NCBI GenBank assembly: GCA_026419785.1 | Contig: JAODTK010005866.1 | Coordinates: forward strand, 1 to 64,000 | Direction: 5' to 3' | DNA from: Sclerodactyla briareus | Lineage: Eukaryota > Echinodermata > Holothuroidea > Dendrochirotida > Sclerodactylidae | DNA: 64,000 bases | In this document: piece by piece, positions 12,050 through 24,111 of the stretch | Position numbering within the stretch: the first letter of the stretch is position 1 | Layout: each line of letters begins with the position of its first letter | Notes under the pieces: generated by a model | What the model was told of the DNA's origin: nothing | The model's database searches: none | What the model saw: only the letters and a program-made list of their open reading frames with translations | Position numbers and translations under genes: made by a program

Positions 12050-12770
12050 GAACGTGCATGTCACACTTCGCGGCTCAATTTTCCATGGAAACAAAACCAC
12101 ATTTTTTTTCAGTGCACGTATCCTATCAAAGCGTGGAATTGCATCTTCAAACTCGCTGATTTAGCCATTTTTCCTGGCTTGGTTAATTTCCCCTCCTTTC
12201 TGGCCTAACTTGTTGCATTGGACGATTGAATATATCGCTGAATTATCGATGTACACGGCGTCGGAGGTTCCTTACCTTTGGCAGCTTACATGGAGTGTTA
12301 TCATATAACAAGTGATGCTCCTAATTCCTCTCGATCAGATGTAAATATAAATATATCGTGGCACATATTTCATTCTTTCAGTTTCTTTTCCCTCTTCCCA
12401 GCCTGTCTGTATACAGCTGTGATAATACGCGAGCCTGAAAACTGCATTGTATGGTATCACAGTTGTGTCAGAAAGGTATTCAAATAAATAAGTCACCTCA
12501 GTCTACAAATGGGTTCGGATATCCCCGGATACGGATGAAGGATTGCAGGCATTAGCTCAGGCCATGCTTGTCAATTAGGATTGTATCACGATCGCGATAT
12601 TGGATGTTTCAGGTAAACTTAGAATTACTATAGGTGTGTCACGATTTCTGCTTCAATTTAAGTACAGATATGCAGGTTTGACAGATTGCGGGAACTGCGG
12701 GGGGGAATTATCTCGATCGGTCGAAGACCGCAGATAGTTCGCCGGTTCGTAAATCGATAGCCTACGTAAA
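12050..12770 (+). repeat. Dispersed repeat family R2, copy b
   Basis: Direct copy of 10,790-11,350, offset by about 1.26 kb, with moderate divergence and small indels. Its first half also matches 28,860-29,045 (AGCCATTTTCCT...TCTGGCCT blocks). Two direct copies this close suggest local duplication, but dispersed copies at 28.9 and 59.2-59.8 kb show the sequence is also mobile or old. No open frame is shared. Confidence 0.72.
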
Positions 12771-13055
12771 GGCGTAAACTATAGAGGCGAGTTCCGGATA
12801 GGTTTGCATGTATTGATCATCGCTCACACTGGGCCTCCTTGAGAAAACAATTGTGATTAGGGTCCGGTATACATACTGATGAAGCGTTTTTGATTTGAAA
12901 CGGTATATGTTTCTCAGCAGGAGAATAAACATCTTCAATGAACGAGAACATAAATCGTTTATATCATTTCGTTATCACAGAGACATTAATACCATGATCG
13001 TGGAAAATGTACATTTTATTTTAGGTTGGAAGTATTTGTAAAAGATATTACCGTG

Positions 13056-13284
13056 CACTCTAAAAAATATTCTAGTCAAATTGAATAGAATACTTGTCAG
13101 GGGGGCCACGAATAGAAGCTAGTCGGATATTTGACTAGATTCGGTTCATACATGACTATTTTCAGCTCGAAACTAATCATTTCTTTTGAAAATGAACCGA
13201 ATCTAGTAAAATTTTGACTAGATTCTATTCGTGGCCCCTCTGATAAGTAATTCTATTCAATTTGACTAGAATGTTTTTAGAGTG
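13056..13284. mobile_element. Palindromic MITE, CACTCTAAAAAAT terminus, 229 bp
   Basis: The two halves are reverse complements for nearly the whole length. Left CACTCTAAAAAATATTCTAG faces right CTAGAATGTTTTTAGAGTG, and inner blocks GGGGCCACGAATAGAA and GAACCGAATCTAGT pair likewise. Flanks are TG on both sides, compatible with a 2-bp target duplication. There is no transposase gene. CACT ends and short duplications fit CACTA/EnSpm-like elements, but that assignment is inference. A second element with the same 13-base end lies at 51,912-52,058. Confidence 0.88.
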
Positions 13285-13755
13285 TGGGCCTATGGATGTT
13301 TGGGCTATATTATCCTTCGAATCGACGAGATGCCTAATGGGGAGAATTCGTACTATGACCTATATACAACTTAAAGATGCTGTGTAACACGCTGACGTGT
13401 TGGTCAGCCTGGTGAGCATGTAATCAGCATATATTGGTGAGCATGTGTTGGTGGGCATGATGATTGATGAGCATGTGTTGGTTCCTTGCAATATAAATAT
13501 TGGCCTATGAATGTTTTGCTATATTACTCTAATTACTCTACGAATCGACGAGATGACTAGTGGGGAGAATTTGTACTATGACCTATATACAACTTGAAGG
13601 CTCTGTGTATCAGGCTGATGTGTTGGTCAGCATCGTGAGCATATATTAGTGAGCATGTATCGGTGAGCATGTGTTGGTCAGGATGGTGAGCATTTTTCGG
13701 GTTCAAACAATAGGCCTGTAAATGTTCTGCTCTATTATTCTACGGATCGACCGTT
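13285..13755 (+). repeat. Tandem duplication, about 205-210 bp unit, with nested TGTTGGTGAGCATG repeats
   Basis: Unit 1 (13,287-13,498) and unit 2 (13,500-13,708) share GCCTATGGATGTTT/GCCTATGAATGTTT, AATCGACGAGATG, ATGACCTATATACAACTT and runs of GTGAGCATGTGTTGGT. A third partial unit starts at about 13,709. The MITE at 13,056-13,284 abuts the first unit. Confidence 0.88.
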
Positions 13756-14364
13756 GGTGTGGTATTTATTTATTGGCTTAGCACTGAGCAAAGTGGTTTA
13801 CATTAAAGCGGCATCAGCACGACGTATCCGCACACGTTGCTACAACCTACTTACCTACTGTTGCTCAGCCTACCAGCTAGCATCAATTCATCATCAGACC
13901 ACGTTGCATGCTCTGACGAATTTTTGCCAAGGTTGGCATATCGCCTCAGTGCTATTAAAGTTATCGAGTATAGAATTGTGTACTTTGTATGTCACACGAC
14001 ACTCAACAAAATGGGGTTGCCAATTTCGAGATGTTGTCTCAGCTATTCAGTTGATTGGATATTGTCATCTGTTCGGCAATTGTCGCCGTTGAGACTGGGT
14101 ATACCGGTACCCCTCGCCAAAATTCCAGGATTATAACACCCGTCCAAAATGAAAACCTCACAAATCGATTACCGTTCTATATAACTGATGGTGTCAGGTC
14201 GCCGGTTCGCGAGCGCAAACAAATAAACGAGGCCTGACTGGGTCGGATACTCGAGTGATGTTACGTCGCCGGCACAGTCCAGAATGACAGGACGAACGTT
14301 ATGTTGACTCGCTGTCTACGGAAGACCAATGCTATCAAGAATCTGTCAAATTCTAATTGCGGTT
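13756..14364. other. No gene recognised
   Basis: Overlapping open frames (13,754-14,092 and 13,837-14,136) have no recognisable motif and overlap in different frames. There is no splice or promoter context. Confidence 0.4.
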
Positions 14365-15530
14365 AACGTTTTTGCCATTCTGGCCTCACCCACTAATATA
14401 CAACTCGTCCCTTCGGAGATTGAAGACGTCTTGGTATATTTTTAACGAGGGCCAGAGGTTTGTTAATTAATAATAGACGGTGACTGAATATATTAATAGC
14501 GCGGGAGATACAGGCCTCACCTCTGACTTAAATGAGCATGAAATTATGTACTGTCGTTTGCATTTTATGGTTTTGCTATCCTGCTGATTCAAATTCTGTT
14601 ACTGATTGGCAGCTGCGAGAAAAAAAGAAAGTGAAAAGAGCTAAAAAAGAGGAAACCTGAAAAATGAAGGTTTTGTGGTTGGTGGGTGTGGTGCACTATG
14701 GGGAACGATACTGTGAACTTTCATAGGGAAAGCCAACCCCTCCAGTCGGGGAACTCTGGCCCCCTTCTCTGGGAGAATCCGGCGCCGCCCCTGCGAACAG
14801 CGTGAATTCAAATGAATTCTGTAGTTTGGGAAGAAGGAGTGATGCAATATCATTCGTAATGGAGACGGTATGATGAACAGCTCGGAAATCTATATCAACA
14901 AGAGACTATCCTATTAATGCATCAGTGACTCTGAGAACGGCCCTCTGGAGAAAAATGAATAGAGGGGCGAAATGGCAGGAGGTGTGTGCTCGTTGCATTG
15001 GTAGTAGTGGTTTCTTCTATTGATGTCCCCATACTAGGTCGGCGGACATTGTTTTTGGTCAGCCTCTTGGGCCATAAGAAAAACAAGACGCAAAACTGAG
15101 TCGTGATTCCTTGCAATGTCGCGAAGGGTGTTGTTTGTTGATAGTCGATGCGCCGATTTCTTTTGGACTTGTTTGGCACGGTATTTCCTATCGTCCCATC
15201 TGTCTGATCAGCTGATATTTTGATCTATCTGGTGTGGGGCGTTCACCAGGTCTCTACGGAAGAGTCCTCTCACTCAGGGTAGACGTTGCTCACGACTTTT
15301 CCATCCTGTTAGCTAACGGGGTGTCGCTCTACTTTGTTTTCCCCAGGTCTTCCTTTTACACGTGGGTAGCGTGGACAGTTGGGAGCGTGCCTTGTGAATT
15401 GAGCACTGCAAGATAAGGTCGGGAATTGAGGAATGCCCGATGTGCTATCTTAGTTGCCATCTGACAAACGTGTATTCCTTCTACAGTCAGTAATGGCGAG
15501 GTAGCCCACGCAGACATATCTTTTTGTCTC
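14365..15530 (+). repeat. Dispersed repeat family R3, copy a
   Basis: Aligns discontinuously, in direct orientation, with 20,455-21,180. Shared blocks include TCTGGCCTC, CAGAGGTTTGTTAAT versus CAGAGGTTCGTGAAT, GTGAATTCAAATGAATTCT versus GTGAATTCAAATTAGTTCT, GAGAGACT and ACAAACGTGTATTCC versus ACAAACGAGTATTCC. Copy a is longer because of insertions, including the hAT-like end at about 14,735-14,800. No coding capacity is recognised. Confidence 0.65.
14735..14800 (-). mobile_element. hAT-like terminus (fragment)
   Basis: On the minus strand this starts CAGGGGCGGCGCCGGATTC and runs into a G-rich stretch, the pattern of hAT non-autonomous ends (CAGxGGCGGAxC). No partner terminus or target duplication was found. 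Confidence 0.45.
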
Positions 15531-18079
15531 AATTATCACTTTGATTTTTCTCGCCCCCTAACAGTGGACAACCCACCTGCCCAGTGGTAATGAGCAGTTG
15601 AGAACGATGTCATTTTAGAGCGACATAAAATATCCCGAGGTTGTTAAACAAGGGGCCAGGGGAGGGGGACAGCGGAAGTTGGATCAACACGGCACGGTGA
15701 ATAAATCATTGGAATTACTTCTGTAGGCATGAGGACCAATTAGATTGGATAAACTACGTCAGTACGTCGAACGATGGCATATAAAAATAACACTTGTACA
15801 CCAATTAAATCTTCCACTTGCGTGTTCCATAATTATGTGAGGATGAAAACTTGAAATAGGTTGACTAAAGAGGAAAGAAAAGAAAAATATTATTATCAAG
15901 ATAATGAATGGGCAGATGGGGACTGGAGTCAAGGGTTTTGTCCATTGTTCCAACTGTTTGCACGGTTCACTTCAAACAAAAAGTGCGACAACCTGACAGG
16001 AAAAATTGTTATTCTAGATTAGTATTCGTAATGATTTCCCCACGGTCTTCATTGTTATAGTGTCATGTTCAAGTACGATATTCACATTATGTATAGTTCA
16101 TAGGTGATGTTTTACAACATTTTGATTTTCGACGCGCCGTAAAAGAGCAACTCGTCTTACTAAGAGACGAAAACGTTTTTGAATATTTGCTCGCTATTCT
16201 ATTCATGTGACCGAACGTGTGTGCCACTGTGGGCGTGTAACATAAAGCTTGTTGCCCCTCCTTGATTTCAAGTTGTGTGGGTACGGTTTGTTTTTAAAAT
16301 GACCTTCACGTAATGGGCTCAAATCGCAATGCAGTCAAACAGTCGAGTGCGAAGAAAAAAAAAATGACGACGAACGGAAGAATGTAGCTGACTGATTAAT
16401 TAGGGATGTTAGGATCAGGTATCATTTATTTCTGGAATCCAATAATTGTTAATGATCATACCATCCTAGTTGCAGGAAACCTTATCTCTTTAACGTGTGT
16501 TTCAATTATCTGATAGAATAGCTGTATAGTTATGCTCTGTGCAGGAAAGGAGGAAAGACTTTGATAGATTTCAATTGCTATTGGAACTCGGTACTTGAGG
16601 CTTGTACTCGTTAAAGGCCCCTGTTTGGTGCTGATTCAGCAAACATCTGCATAAACACAGTTGTTGTTCGTTCGCAGGAAAGGATAAACTTCGATATAAC
16701 TTGTTTGTACTTTTCCCGAATACAGTTAGGGTGAGCCAGTAATTTTCGTGGACACGCAATTATCAACCGATGCTTCATATGGGGTTGGATGGAGTTTTGC
16801 GGGGGGGATCAGACATTAATAACTTTATCAAGTTCATTGTTAGATACAGGCGACGCGTACCGGGGATTTGTATTGGAGGGGGTGGGGGGGGGGGGGGGGG
16901 TTGAGGTTGGTACCCAATGGTAGTGCGCCCCTTCATTAAATGCACTCACCCTCCCTCGTGGCAAATAATGGGATTTATGGGCCCTAGACAACATGCTGCA
17001 TGCAATATTGGTTCTGACTCACCACCGTGTGTTACGCCCCACTGTTGTAGTATAAGGGCCGGGCTTAAAGAAGACATTGTGACTGGTTAGGCGCCAGGCG
17101 AGAGAAACGAGAGGAAAATCGACGGCGACGTTAGCCTGACCGTCAAGCCAAAAAATCGTTTGCGATATCATACCGTATATATCGTCCAGAACGATATGTT
17201 AATGTAAACTCCTCTCCGATATACCGAGGGAGCCGATCTATTTGTCGTTACTGGGATGAACGGACTCGTCTATTATTTGTAGGTGTTGCTGTAAGACGAT
17301 ATCGCCTCTTGAAGAACGCACGTAACCTTCTTTTGGCTCATCAGATATGAACTCGGCGTAGGACTGGTGGGGGTTCCGTGAGATCTATAGTGGGTTGGAA
17401 CATCTCGAAATAACGGAAAATCATGCAGAGGGGCAGGGATTACTGTATACGGCATGAAATTAAACAAAAAAAGTTAGGCTAGGATTCCATAGATTCGAAT
17501 GCGGGTCGGTACGCATGTGAAACATCGCCAATATCCACGTGAACGGAGGCGGGGGCCAGTGCCTGAAATTTCTTATTTAGTTTGGCAAAGATAGTTTTAT
17601 TAGTTCCGCAGAGGCAAAAAAAATATATATAACAACAATGAAGGCAAACCAACACTGGTGAAATAGGCTACATAACATATGAACCAATGCGTACACACAT
17701 GCGTATCACCGCACAAATTAATCTTTGAAATATCTCCTTAAAAACCCAAGACAACGACAGTATGCATGGCCCTGCTGCTTTCTATGTCTTTTTCGCACAA
17801 ACTACCGTGTTTTCTCTTCTAAACAAACGTTCGTTTTTCGAGAATATGTGATTTTCACAACACCCGGCACGCATAAACTCTCTATGGAATCCCAGTCCTA
17901 TAGTATGAAGGTCCCTGCACACAACTTTTTTTCTTTCAAGATTGCTTGCGAAAATTCCATTGCCAAATTAAAGCATGGCTTTAAAGCGTTACTTCCACAA
18001 CCCAGACTGTCAGATGTAACAGATCGGTCCGATGGGTCAACGCGCGTGTCAGTTTGTCATAATTTTAACTGACAATTCA
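15531..18079. other. No gene recognised; contains a G homopolymer
   Basis: Low-complexity G tract at 16,877-16,900. The longest open frame (17,725-18,072, plus) carries no recognisable domain. No repeat pairing was found for most of this stretch. Confidence 0.45.
16877..16900 (+). repeat. Poly-G tract
   Basis: A run of G broken by one T, seen directly. Confidence 0.95.
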
Positions 18080-18850
18080 AGGCGCAGGCAGGAAACTGGC
18101 AAGAACCAACAATTAAGGGATACACTGGCAACTGGAGACTTTCACAGGTGAATAAACAGTCGAGAACCTCTGAATTTAGGGAAATCGGACGAGGCCGCAG
18201 CGAGTTCGTTATTGAGCTAAAGTCAGAGTCGAGACTGGTTATGAACCAGTAGTCCACCTGCTGTAGTTTATTCCTATTCTAACAACCTCCTCACATCAAG
18301 AATTATCCAAACGAGTAGAGATATCTATATCTCTAGATATATATTTTTGTATCTCTAAACCGTAAATTAGCAGCTAGAGTAACTATTGGGCCCGTTGTTT
18401 TGGTTCAATCGAATTAAATTGAATTGCAATTACGTACCATACCAAAAGATTGGCAGTGCGTGCGCTGCGTACTTCCAGAGACGCAATACAAACAACGCGT
18501 GCCAAACCGGAGGGTTCTGCGCGTGTGAACAGGCGTTCTCTCCAATGCACGAAGCGACGCGTCCGTTTCGCTCGTTTGTATTCCGTTAAGGCAGTACGCC
18601 CTCTGAAAGCGCGTATACTGAAAGCGGATCTGCGCTTGTAAACATAAACTAATGGCTCACGCAACCTACATAGCGTTCAAAAAGTAATGCATTTACTTAA
18701 GACACAGCGAATCGAGCAAGTATTCATTGTGCACCGTGTTACTCCTGAACAGCTGACGTTATTGCAAAAATATAGTCCAGCTCTTTATTGGGATTCGCCA
18801 ATCAGAATCCTGATTTGCAATAACGATGGCTTGGGGTGTACAAGAACTGT
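18080..18850 (+). repeat. Dispersed repeat family R4, copy a (inverted relative to 40,205-41,510)
   Basis: The reverse complement aligns with 40,205-40,905 over about 700 bp. Shared blocks include ACTTTTTGAACGC, GCGTGAGCC, CAGAGGGCGT, GCACGCACTGCC, TAGGAATAAACTACAGC, CGACTGTTTAT and AACCAGT. Divergence is perhaps 20-25%. It is GC-richer and CpG-rich for about 250 bp (18,450-18,640), where overlapping open frames appear on both strands; those frames are not conserved in the other copies. Function unknown. Confidence 0.8.
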
Positions 18851-19374
18851 TTCTAGCGCTTAGTTCCCCAATCCAAATGTATGACACCACATATTAAACT
18901 GGAAGAACTCGACCATCTTATACATGATTATATACCAGTGTAAGAAGGTGCTACAGTGCAACCCTGGCGACTCAGGTGTACATCTTGATTCCTTGGACAA
19001 TCTGCCCTCCCGACGACCCTTAATCACTACCACATCTCTAATCCCAATTCCTATTTATTTTGCTTCATCCGTTCGACAACCTTACTGTTGAAACGTTTAA
19101 ACGTTGGGCGAGTTTCAAAAATCTAAAAGTTGGCCCAAATTGACCACTATTGATGATCCTTTCTAATGATGAGCCATAGCTTAACATTAAAATTTGTCTA
19201 TTACGATTGTCAATTTGGTTTTTACCCAACGTTTTGAAGTTTCTGAATACTTGCCGACCTTTCCAATATCATTATCTTTTTAACCATGGCATGTAAGTTT
19301 GTGTAACAATATCCAGTTTCATGTATACCCGGCATAGGAAATCAGGTGTGTTGAAGTTAGTTTAGTTTAGTTAG
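18851..19374. other. No gene recognised
   Basis: AT-rich sequence with no supported feature. A short TTAGTTTAG repeat lies at 19,355-19,378. Confidence 0.45.
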
Positions 19375-19700
19375 TTTAGGCTTAGTGAGAAGGGGGCAGG
19401 AACTGACATAGTCCTCAGGACCGACCCTGAAACCACAATCCCAAATATGCAAAAAACGAGCCCCAGAAGCTATTATAATGCGCCACAATTTTTGAATAAT
19501 AAATCGAAGGCGTTCTTGAAGGCATTCACAATCTTGACAGTATCACCCTTTTTCCGGAAGGCTACTTCCCTCCGTGATGGCTCTCTGAGAAAAAAGTGTT
19601 TCCGAAGATCAATCTACGGCGAGTACCCTCGAACTTTAGGTTGGTTCCCACGATTAGTCAGTCACATGGAAAAAATAAGCGTCACGAATGCCAAACCATT
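19375..19700 (-). pseudogene. Extreme C-terminus of a CR1/L2-type non-LTR reverse transcriptase
   Basis: The minus strand reads TNRG, then YSP-stop-IDLRKHFF, and then VNAFKNAFDLLFKN. This is the order of the conserved RT tail in CR1/L2-like elements (S-TRG, R-LD-RKYFFS-RV, SVNAFKNRLDK). The same block is present with different damage at 25,385-25,700, also on the minus strand, so these are two copies of one family. No palm motif is included. A plus-strand 88-codon open frame over it (19,447-19,713) is its antisense shadow. Confidence 0.75.
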
Positions 19701-20454
19701 ATCCTGCCCTTAATCAATGTGACATGAAAACGAAACCGGGAAATGAAAAGGTAACTTGTCTCTCGCTCGATTTTGGTATATGCTATGGTTCATGGTCTTC
19801 CTTCCGAATTAAATGTAGTAAATTATTCAGTATTCTCGTCTCCGCAATATTTGCTATATTTCTCTACAAGCCGACCAAGAAATGCTTTCTGCTTGGGACG
19901 AGATATACAGGTCACCAAGTGATGAAATTAGTCATATGTCACATTCCATACGAATTTGGGCTCCATGCTGCGATATTTTTTCAGCTTTTTAGCCTTTCTT
20001 AGTCCCTATTATAATCACTAAACGTCGGGTGATAACTCGTCGCGATTGAGACCGGTAGTCATAGTTTTTGCAAATATTTCGGATTCATTGGTTCTATTTA
20101 AATGACCAAAATGTCGTATCGAAATACTCCTATTCTAATTGTGTTGTTTTCCCCATATCGCAGGAGAATCCCAAAAAGAGAGACTTTGTACGAACTTACA
20201 ACTTGAAAAACGTAAAACAATAAACAATATGTAACACGTTAGCGACATGCGTGCTCGTCATTGTCGGAGAGATTTTCGTAGGAGATCACTAATAGGGATG
20301 TTTTTACTGACAACTCGAATAACATGGTGTAGCCTAACGCGCTGGCGTACTGGTTCGCCGTTGAACAGTTGAACACTTTCCCTTTGAATATGCACAACAG
20401 AACGCACGATACTTATACTGTCCATAAAATCACATTTCTGTCAAGAATACGTCC
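19701..20454. other. No gene recognised
   Basis: A 104-codon plus-strand open frame at 19,688-20,002 has no motif that I recognise and no gene context. The remainder is AT-rich. Confidence 0.4.
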
Positions 20455-21180
20455 ATTTCTCATTTTGTTCACTTGTCTGGCCTCTTTCACGGTTGATACA
20501 ATCCATTCCACTGGGGCGCATTCTTGATTATTTTAAACTGGGGACAGAGGTTCGTGAATCAACAATGTACGGTGAAAAAATCCCTGGAGCAGGTGATACA
20601 GCCTCCCTCATCTGACTTAGATGTAAAATGCATGATGAGCTGTCGTCTGTATGTTTATGTTTCCCGCCATCCCGTTAATTTTCACGGCAGACAGAGACAA
20701 CAAATGACGTGAATTCAAATTAGTTCTTGTAGTTGGGCGAGGCTGGAGTAAGAAATATTAATATTATTATCGATAGGGTGATAGGATTGCGTCAAACAAT
20801 GCATACTCAGATTCGTCTTGTATGGTGGACATCTGGGAATGATATAAACGAGAGACTGCTCACATCCATGAATTATTCCAACTCAGACACGGTTACTTCG
20901 GAAGAATAATTATAAAATAAATATGACAGCAAAATTACGACCTGAATTTGCCCGTAGTGTTATGTCTATTGCTCAGACAACGAACGTTATGTTTAATTTG
21001 TATTTCATCTGCAAGAAGATGGAAAAAACTGCTGAAAACTAGCAACCGTGAGACCTCAAGTTAGATCATCAGGCTAGAAACCGAGGAATGACGAATCCAA
21101 TATTTTATTGGCCTTGACAAACGAGTATTCCCTCCATCTGTCTAGAGTGGCTAATGGCAATTGGCAACGCAAATATGCCA
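20455..21180 (+). repeat. Dispersed repeat family R3, copy b
   Basis: Direct, shorter counterpart of 14,365-15,530 (blocks listed there). It lacks the hAT-like insertion present in copy a, so its sequence around 20,700-20,830 approximates the empty state. Confidence 0.65.
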
Positions 21181-22831
21181 TTTCTCCCTTCCAAAAGTGC
21201 ACTTTGATTGTTCGCTTTTAATAGTAGTTGACGTCGCTCAAAGCCTATTCTACAACCCCAGCTATCCAATACATGGATTTATTATAATAACTGGACAGGC
21301 AATGACAGCATATGTTCGTAATATTTTGAAGAGGAAATATGTCTCTGTGCGAGCTACACTGAAGAACAAGCATTTACATTTGTATGTGTAACATAGTTCA
21401 GCAATATTTACAGTTTGGTACTCTAACTTGATCGCAGAGAGGAAAAATGGAACATCGGGTAGACCCCATCCTGAGTAGAGCAACCTGTGTGCATGTAGTA
21501 TCAATATAAGGAGTGCAATCGCCTTCCAGCACGGGTATACAAACCAGGGAAATGAACCCTCAACTTGAATATAGGAGTAGAGACTATAATAATGTCAACC
21601 TGTTCAGTCACTTTCGGAAGTGTTTTCCAAACTGGACATTTAAAATGCATTCTACCCTGATTTTTTTGCCCATACTCACGCACATAATTAATGACGTAAC
21701 TATAGTTGATTTACTACTAGAGAAATAACACCTCTCAGGTAAGACAAGACTCAAATGTATACAGCTCAGGGGTACCGGTATATCTAGCAACCCCCAACCA
21801 ACAAAACAAGTCTGCAGGGGGTGCCACGGAGTCATTTTCTGGGTCTCTTTCTGGGACTCGGCCGATGAACTAGTAGGGAAACATTTGGCTTCTAGGTAGG
21901 GCGACTGATGCTGAGATTCGGTTGTACATGCGTTTCACATAGACATAGCTAATTTTGAAGAAAAAAGACATGACGTGTTGCATGATTTCGTTTGTCTCCA
22001 TTTTCTACATAGCAGCGCCAATCCAATGGTTTCTGATTAGCTATCGATGACATGACCCAGCCAATATTCTGAAATAAATGGCAGAAGGTCAGTATACTCA
22101 ACAATCAAATGAATACTTGTTTTGACAGTGCTTCTGGTGAAACTATTTCACCGTAAGAGTTGCCCCGACGATTACTGGATGTTTAGGTATAAAAGACTCG
22201 GCTCCGCCTCGTGCGTCATTTAGCTCGGAGTCTCACAGGAGCCCTTCAGCCTTAATGAACAGATGAGAAGGATGCTGTTTATCGGACGGCGGAATATTCT
22301 CAGAAAAAGCTTTCAATATCGAACCATGTACGTCACTCCAATTTTCAGTAACGAGCAAAACAAATAGCGTCTCGTTAATGGGTAAACTGGTTCAGTATTT
22401 TATGTTCTTCACCACTGGACCGCACAAAATCAGCGTATTGGTTGTGGCTGATTATGACAGCGAACAAAGAGTGATTACTGCAGCTCTGAAGGAAATATCA
22501 GATTTCATATGAATAAAACTAAACATATTTATGTTTGTTGAAACGGAAGACTTTCCATTTCTTCATATGTGATTGAATATGTTATACTTTCAAGAATTTA
22601 TTTAGTCAATCCCACTGGTAAAATCTCTCTGCGTTTAAATCGGCTTCCAACTTACTTGTGACGACACCCTCTTGTTTTCATAGTCAGTTGTAGTAGGCAC
22701 ACAGTCATTGACTGTTTCTTGAATGTTCATTGATGTCTTCATCCTCGCATGGTCTCTGGTATTTTTTCGTTGGGTCGTATAAACCTTGACTGGGTTTGAG
22801 CCAGATCAAACCATGTATGTCACTCCAATTA
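21181..22831. other. No gene recognised; short shared 20-mer
   Basis: A block reading ACCATGTACGTCACTCCAAT at about 22,324 recurs as ACCATGTATGTCACTCCAAT at about 22,812, just before the MITE copy there. TATAAAAGACTCGG at 22,188 looks like a TATA box but no downstream gene is visible. Open frames at 21,161-21,835 are short and mutually overlapping. Confidence 0.4.
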
Positions 22832-22865
22832 GAGGATAAATGCGAGAGTGCCCGGTCTTAAATTA

Positions 22866-22954
22866 GGGGATAAATACGAGGGTGCCGAGGGCGTTCATTG
22901 CATTCAACACCAATGATGACGTCATCGTGGAGGCTTAAAACCCCGACCCGAAGG
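22866..22954 (+). mobile_element. TGACGTCA palindromic MITE, left half (copy 1)
   Basis: 89 bp starting GGGGATAAATACGAGGGTG and containing GATGACGTCATC, identical to 23,943-24,031 except for one base. It is cut after CGACCCGAAGG and lacks the right half. A weaker partial copy (GAGGATAAATGCGAGAGTG, about 22,834) lies directly upstream. Confidence 0.85.
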
Positions 22955-23109
22955 TTTTAAGCGGTTGCGGGAGCGGTTGCGTGCAAATTTCGAATCAGCA
23001 ATGTTTGCGCGCCTGTACATACGAATATTATTCTGATACAGCACGCTTAGTAGTAGTAGTAGGTTGAGTCTCGTCTATCCGACATGCTCAGTGATCAATA
23101 CACCCGTAT

Positions 23110-23850
23110 CACATTCTTGCGCAAGGTTTATTGACTGCCTCAAAACTGTTAATGTTGATGTCCCTGAATTGCGATTTGATTTTTCGAGGCAAGGGTAGTC
23201 ACGGGTCTACCAACTGGCTTAGTAGTATGTCTCAATGCTTCTCTTCGATCTTCGCTGGAGCTCTTCTTGGAGTCTCGCGACGTGACCGAAGAATCTCAAA
23301 CATCTGTGCTACTACGGAAGACCAAGGGATTTGGTTGGTCACATCATAGAGTTCATCGTTGGATCCAACGTTATTGGTCCCTCTGATTTTGAGAACATTA
23401 CGGAGTAGTCTTCTATGAACAGTGTCAATTTTGTGATCAAGATTCTTCGTTGTACCCCACCAGTCGCAATTATACAGAAAAATACTCTGTATTAGGGCAT
23501 CGAAAATCCGGAGTCTGATGCTTGTTCCTACTCGTTTGCTTTTGAAAATTGTTGATAGAGTGTTTAAGCGTTGGTTGTTATACCAATTCTCTGTTGTTAA
23601 AATGTCTTCTTTGTTGGCTGTCCCAACAAACTTCACATATTTCCATTTCATTCTGTTATCGATGCGAATTTCTCAGTTTTTTCGTGCTGTTTATTTTTAG
23701 ATTTCTTATTGCAGTTTCCGTACTCGGCTCTCCGAGGTCTTGTAATATAGTTCACAGCGAGGCCCAAGAGATATTCATCAGCGTATTGTTGGTCCACGGT
23801 GAAGAGTTGTCGGTATACTATTTGCGCTGTAGTCATGATCAACTAAACTG
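23110..23850 (-). pseudogene. Non-LTR reverse transcriptase fragment with YADE in place of YADD
   Basis: The minus-strand frame from 23,842 gives LFTVDQQYADEYLLG, with YADE at about 23,785-23,774 where catalytic motif C has YADD; KTEKF follows. A second frame, 23,651-23,232, gives RIFDALIQSIFLYNCDWWGT, then KIDTVHRRLLRNVLKI and NDELYDVTNQIPWS, the usual post-palm domain order. The tail continues with GRPVTT and, after a frameshift, PRKIKSQFRDININ near 23,160. At least two frameshifts and the D-to-E change indicate decay. Its family differs from the one at 25.4-26.7 kb. The segment sits exactly between two near-identical 89-bp MITE halves. Confidence 0.85.
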
Positions 23851-23942
23851 AGATGTGCCTTACTATACCGGGGACAAAATTAGGCGAAATTTCCCCTGGA
23901 CACGGACTGGCACGCGGATTAAATTTTCGTGCGTTACATTTA

Positions 23943-24111
23943 GGGGATAAATACGAGGGTGCCGAGGGCGTTCATTGCATTCAACACCAATGATGACGTC
24001 ATCGTGGAGGCTTAAAACCCCGAGCCGAAGGCGAGGGGTTTTTCCTCTACGATGACGTCTTCAGAGGTCTTAAATGCAACAAAAGACCGAGACACCCTCG
24101 TTTTTATCCCC
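23943..24111. mobile_element. TGACGTCA palindromic MITE, complete copy (169 bp)
   Basis: Terminal inverted repeats GGGGATAAATACGAGGGTG and CACCCTCGTTTTTATCCCC differ at one position. Inner arms GATGACGTCATCGTGGAGG and CCTCTACGATGACGTC also pair, so nearly the whole element folds into a hairpin. It is flanked by ATTTA and ATTCA, a possible imperfect target duplication. It carries TGACGTCA, the CREB/ATF consensus, inside a longer dyad. There is no coding capacity. The transposase superfamily is unassigned. Confidence 0.88.

Noticed and set aside
22188-22240. TATAAAAGACTCGG as a core promoter
   Set aside because: No coding region or transcript-like structure follows; a single TATA match in AT-rich DNA means little.
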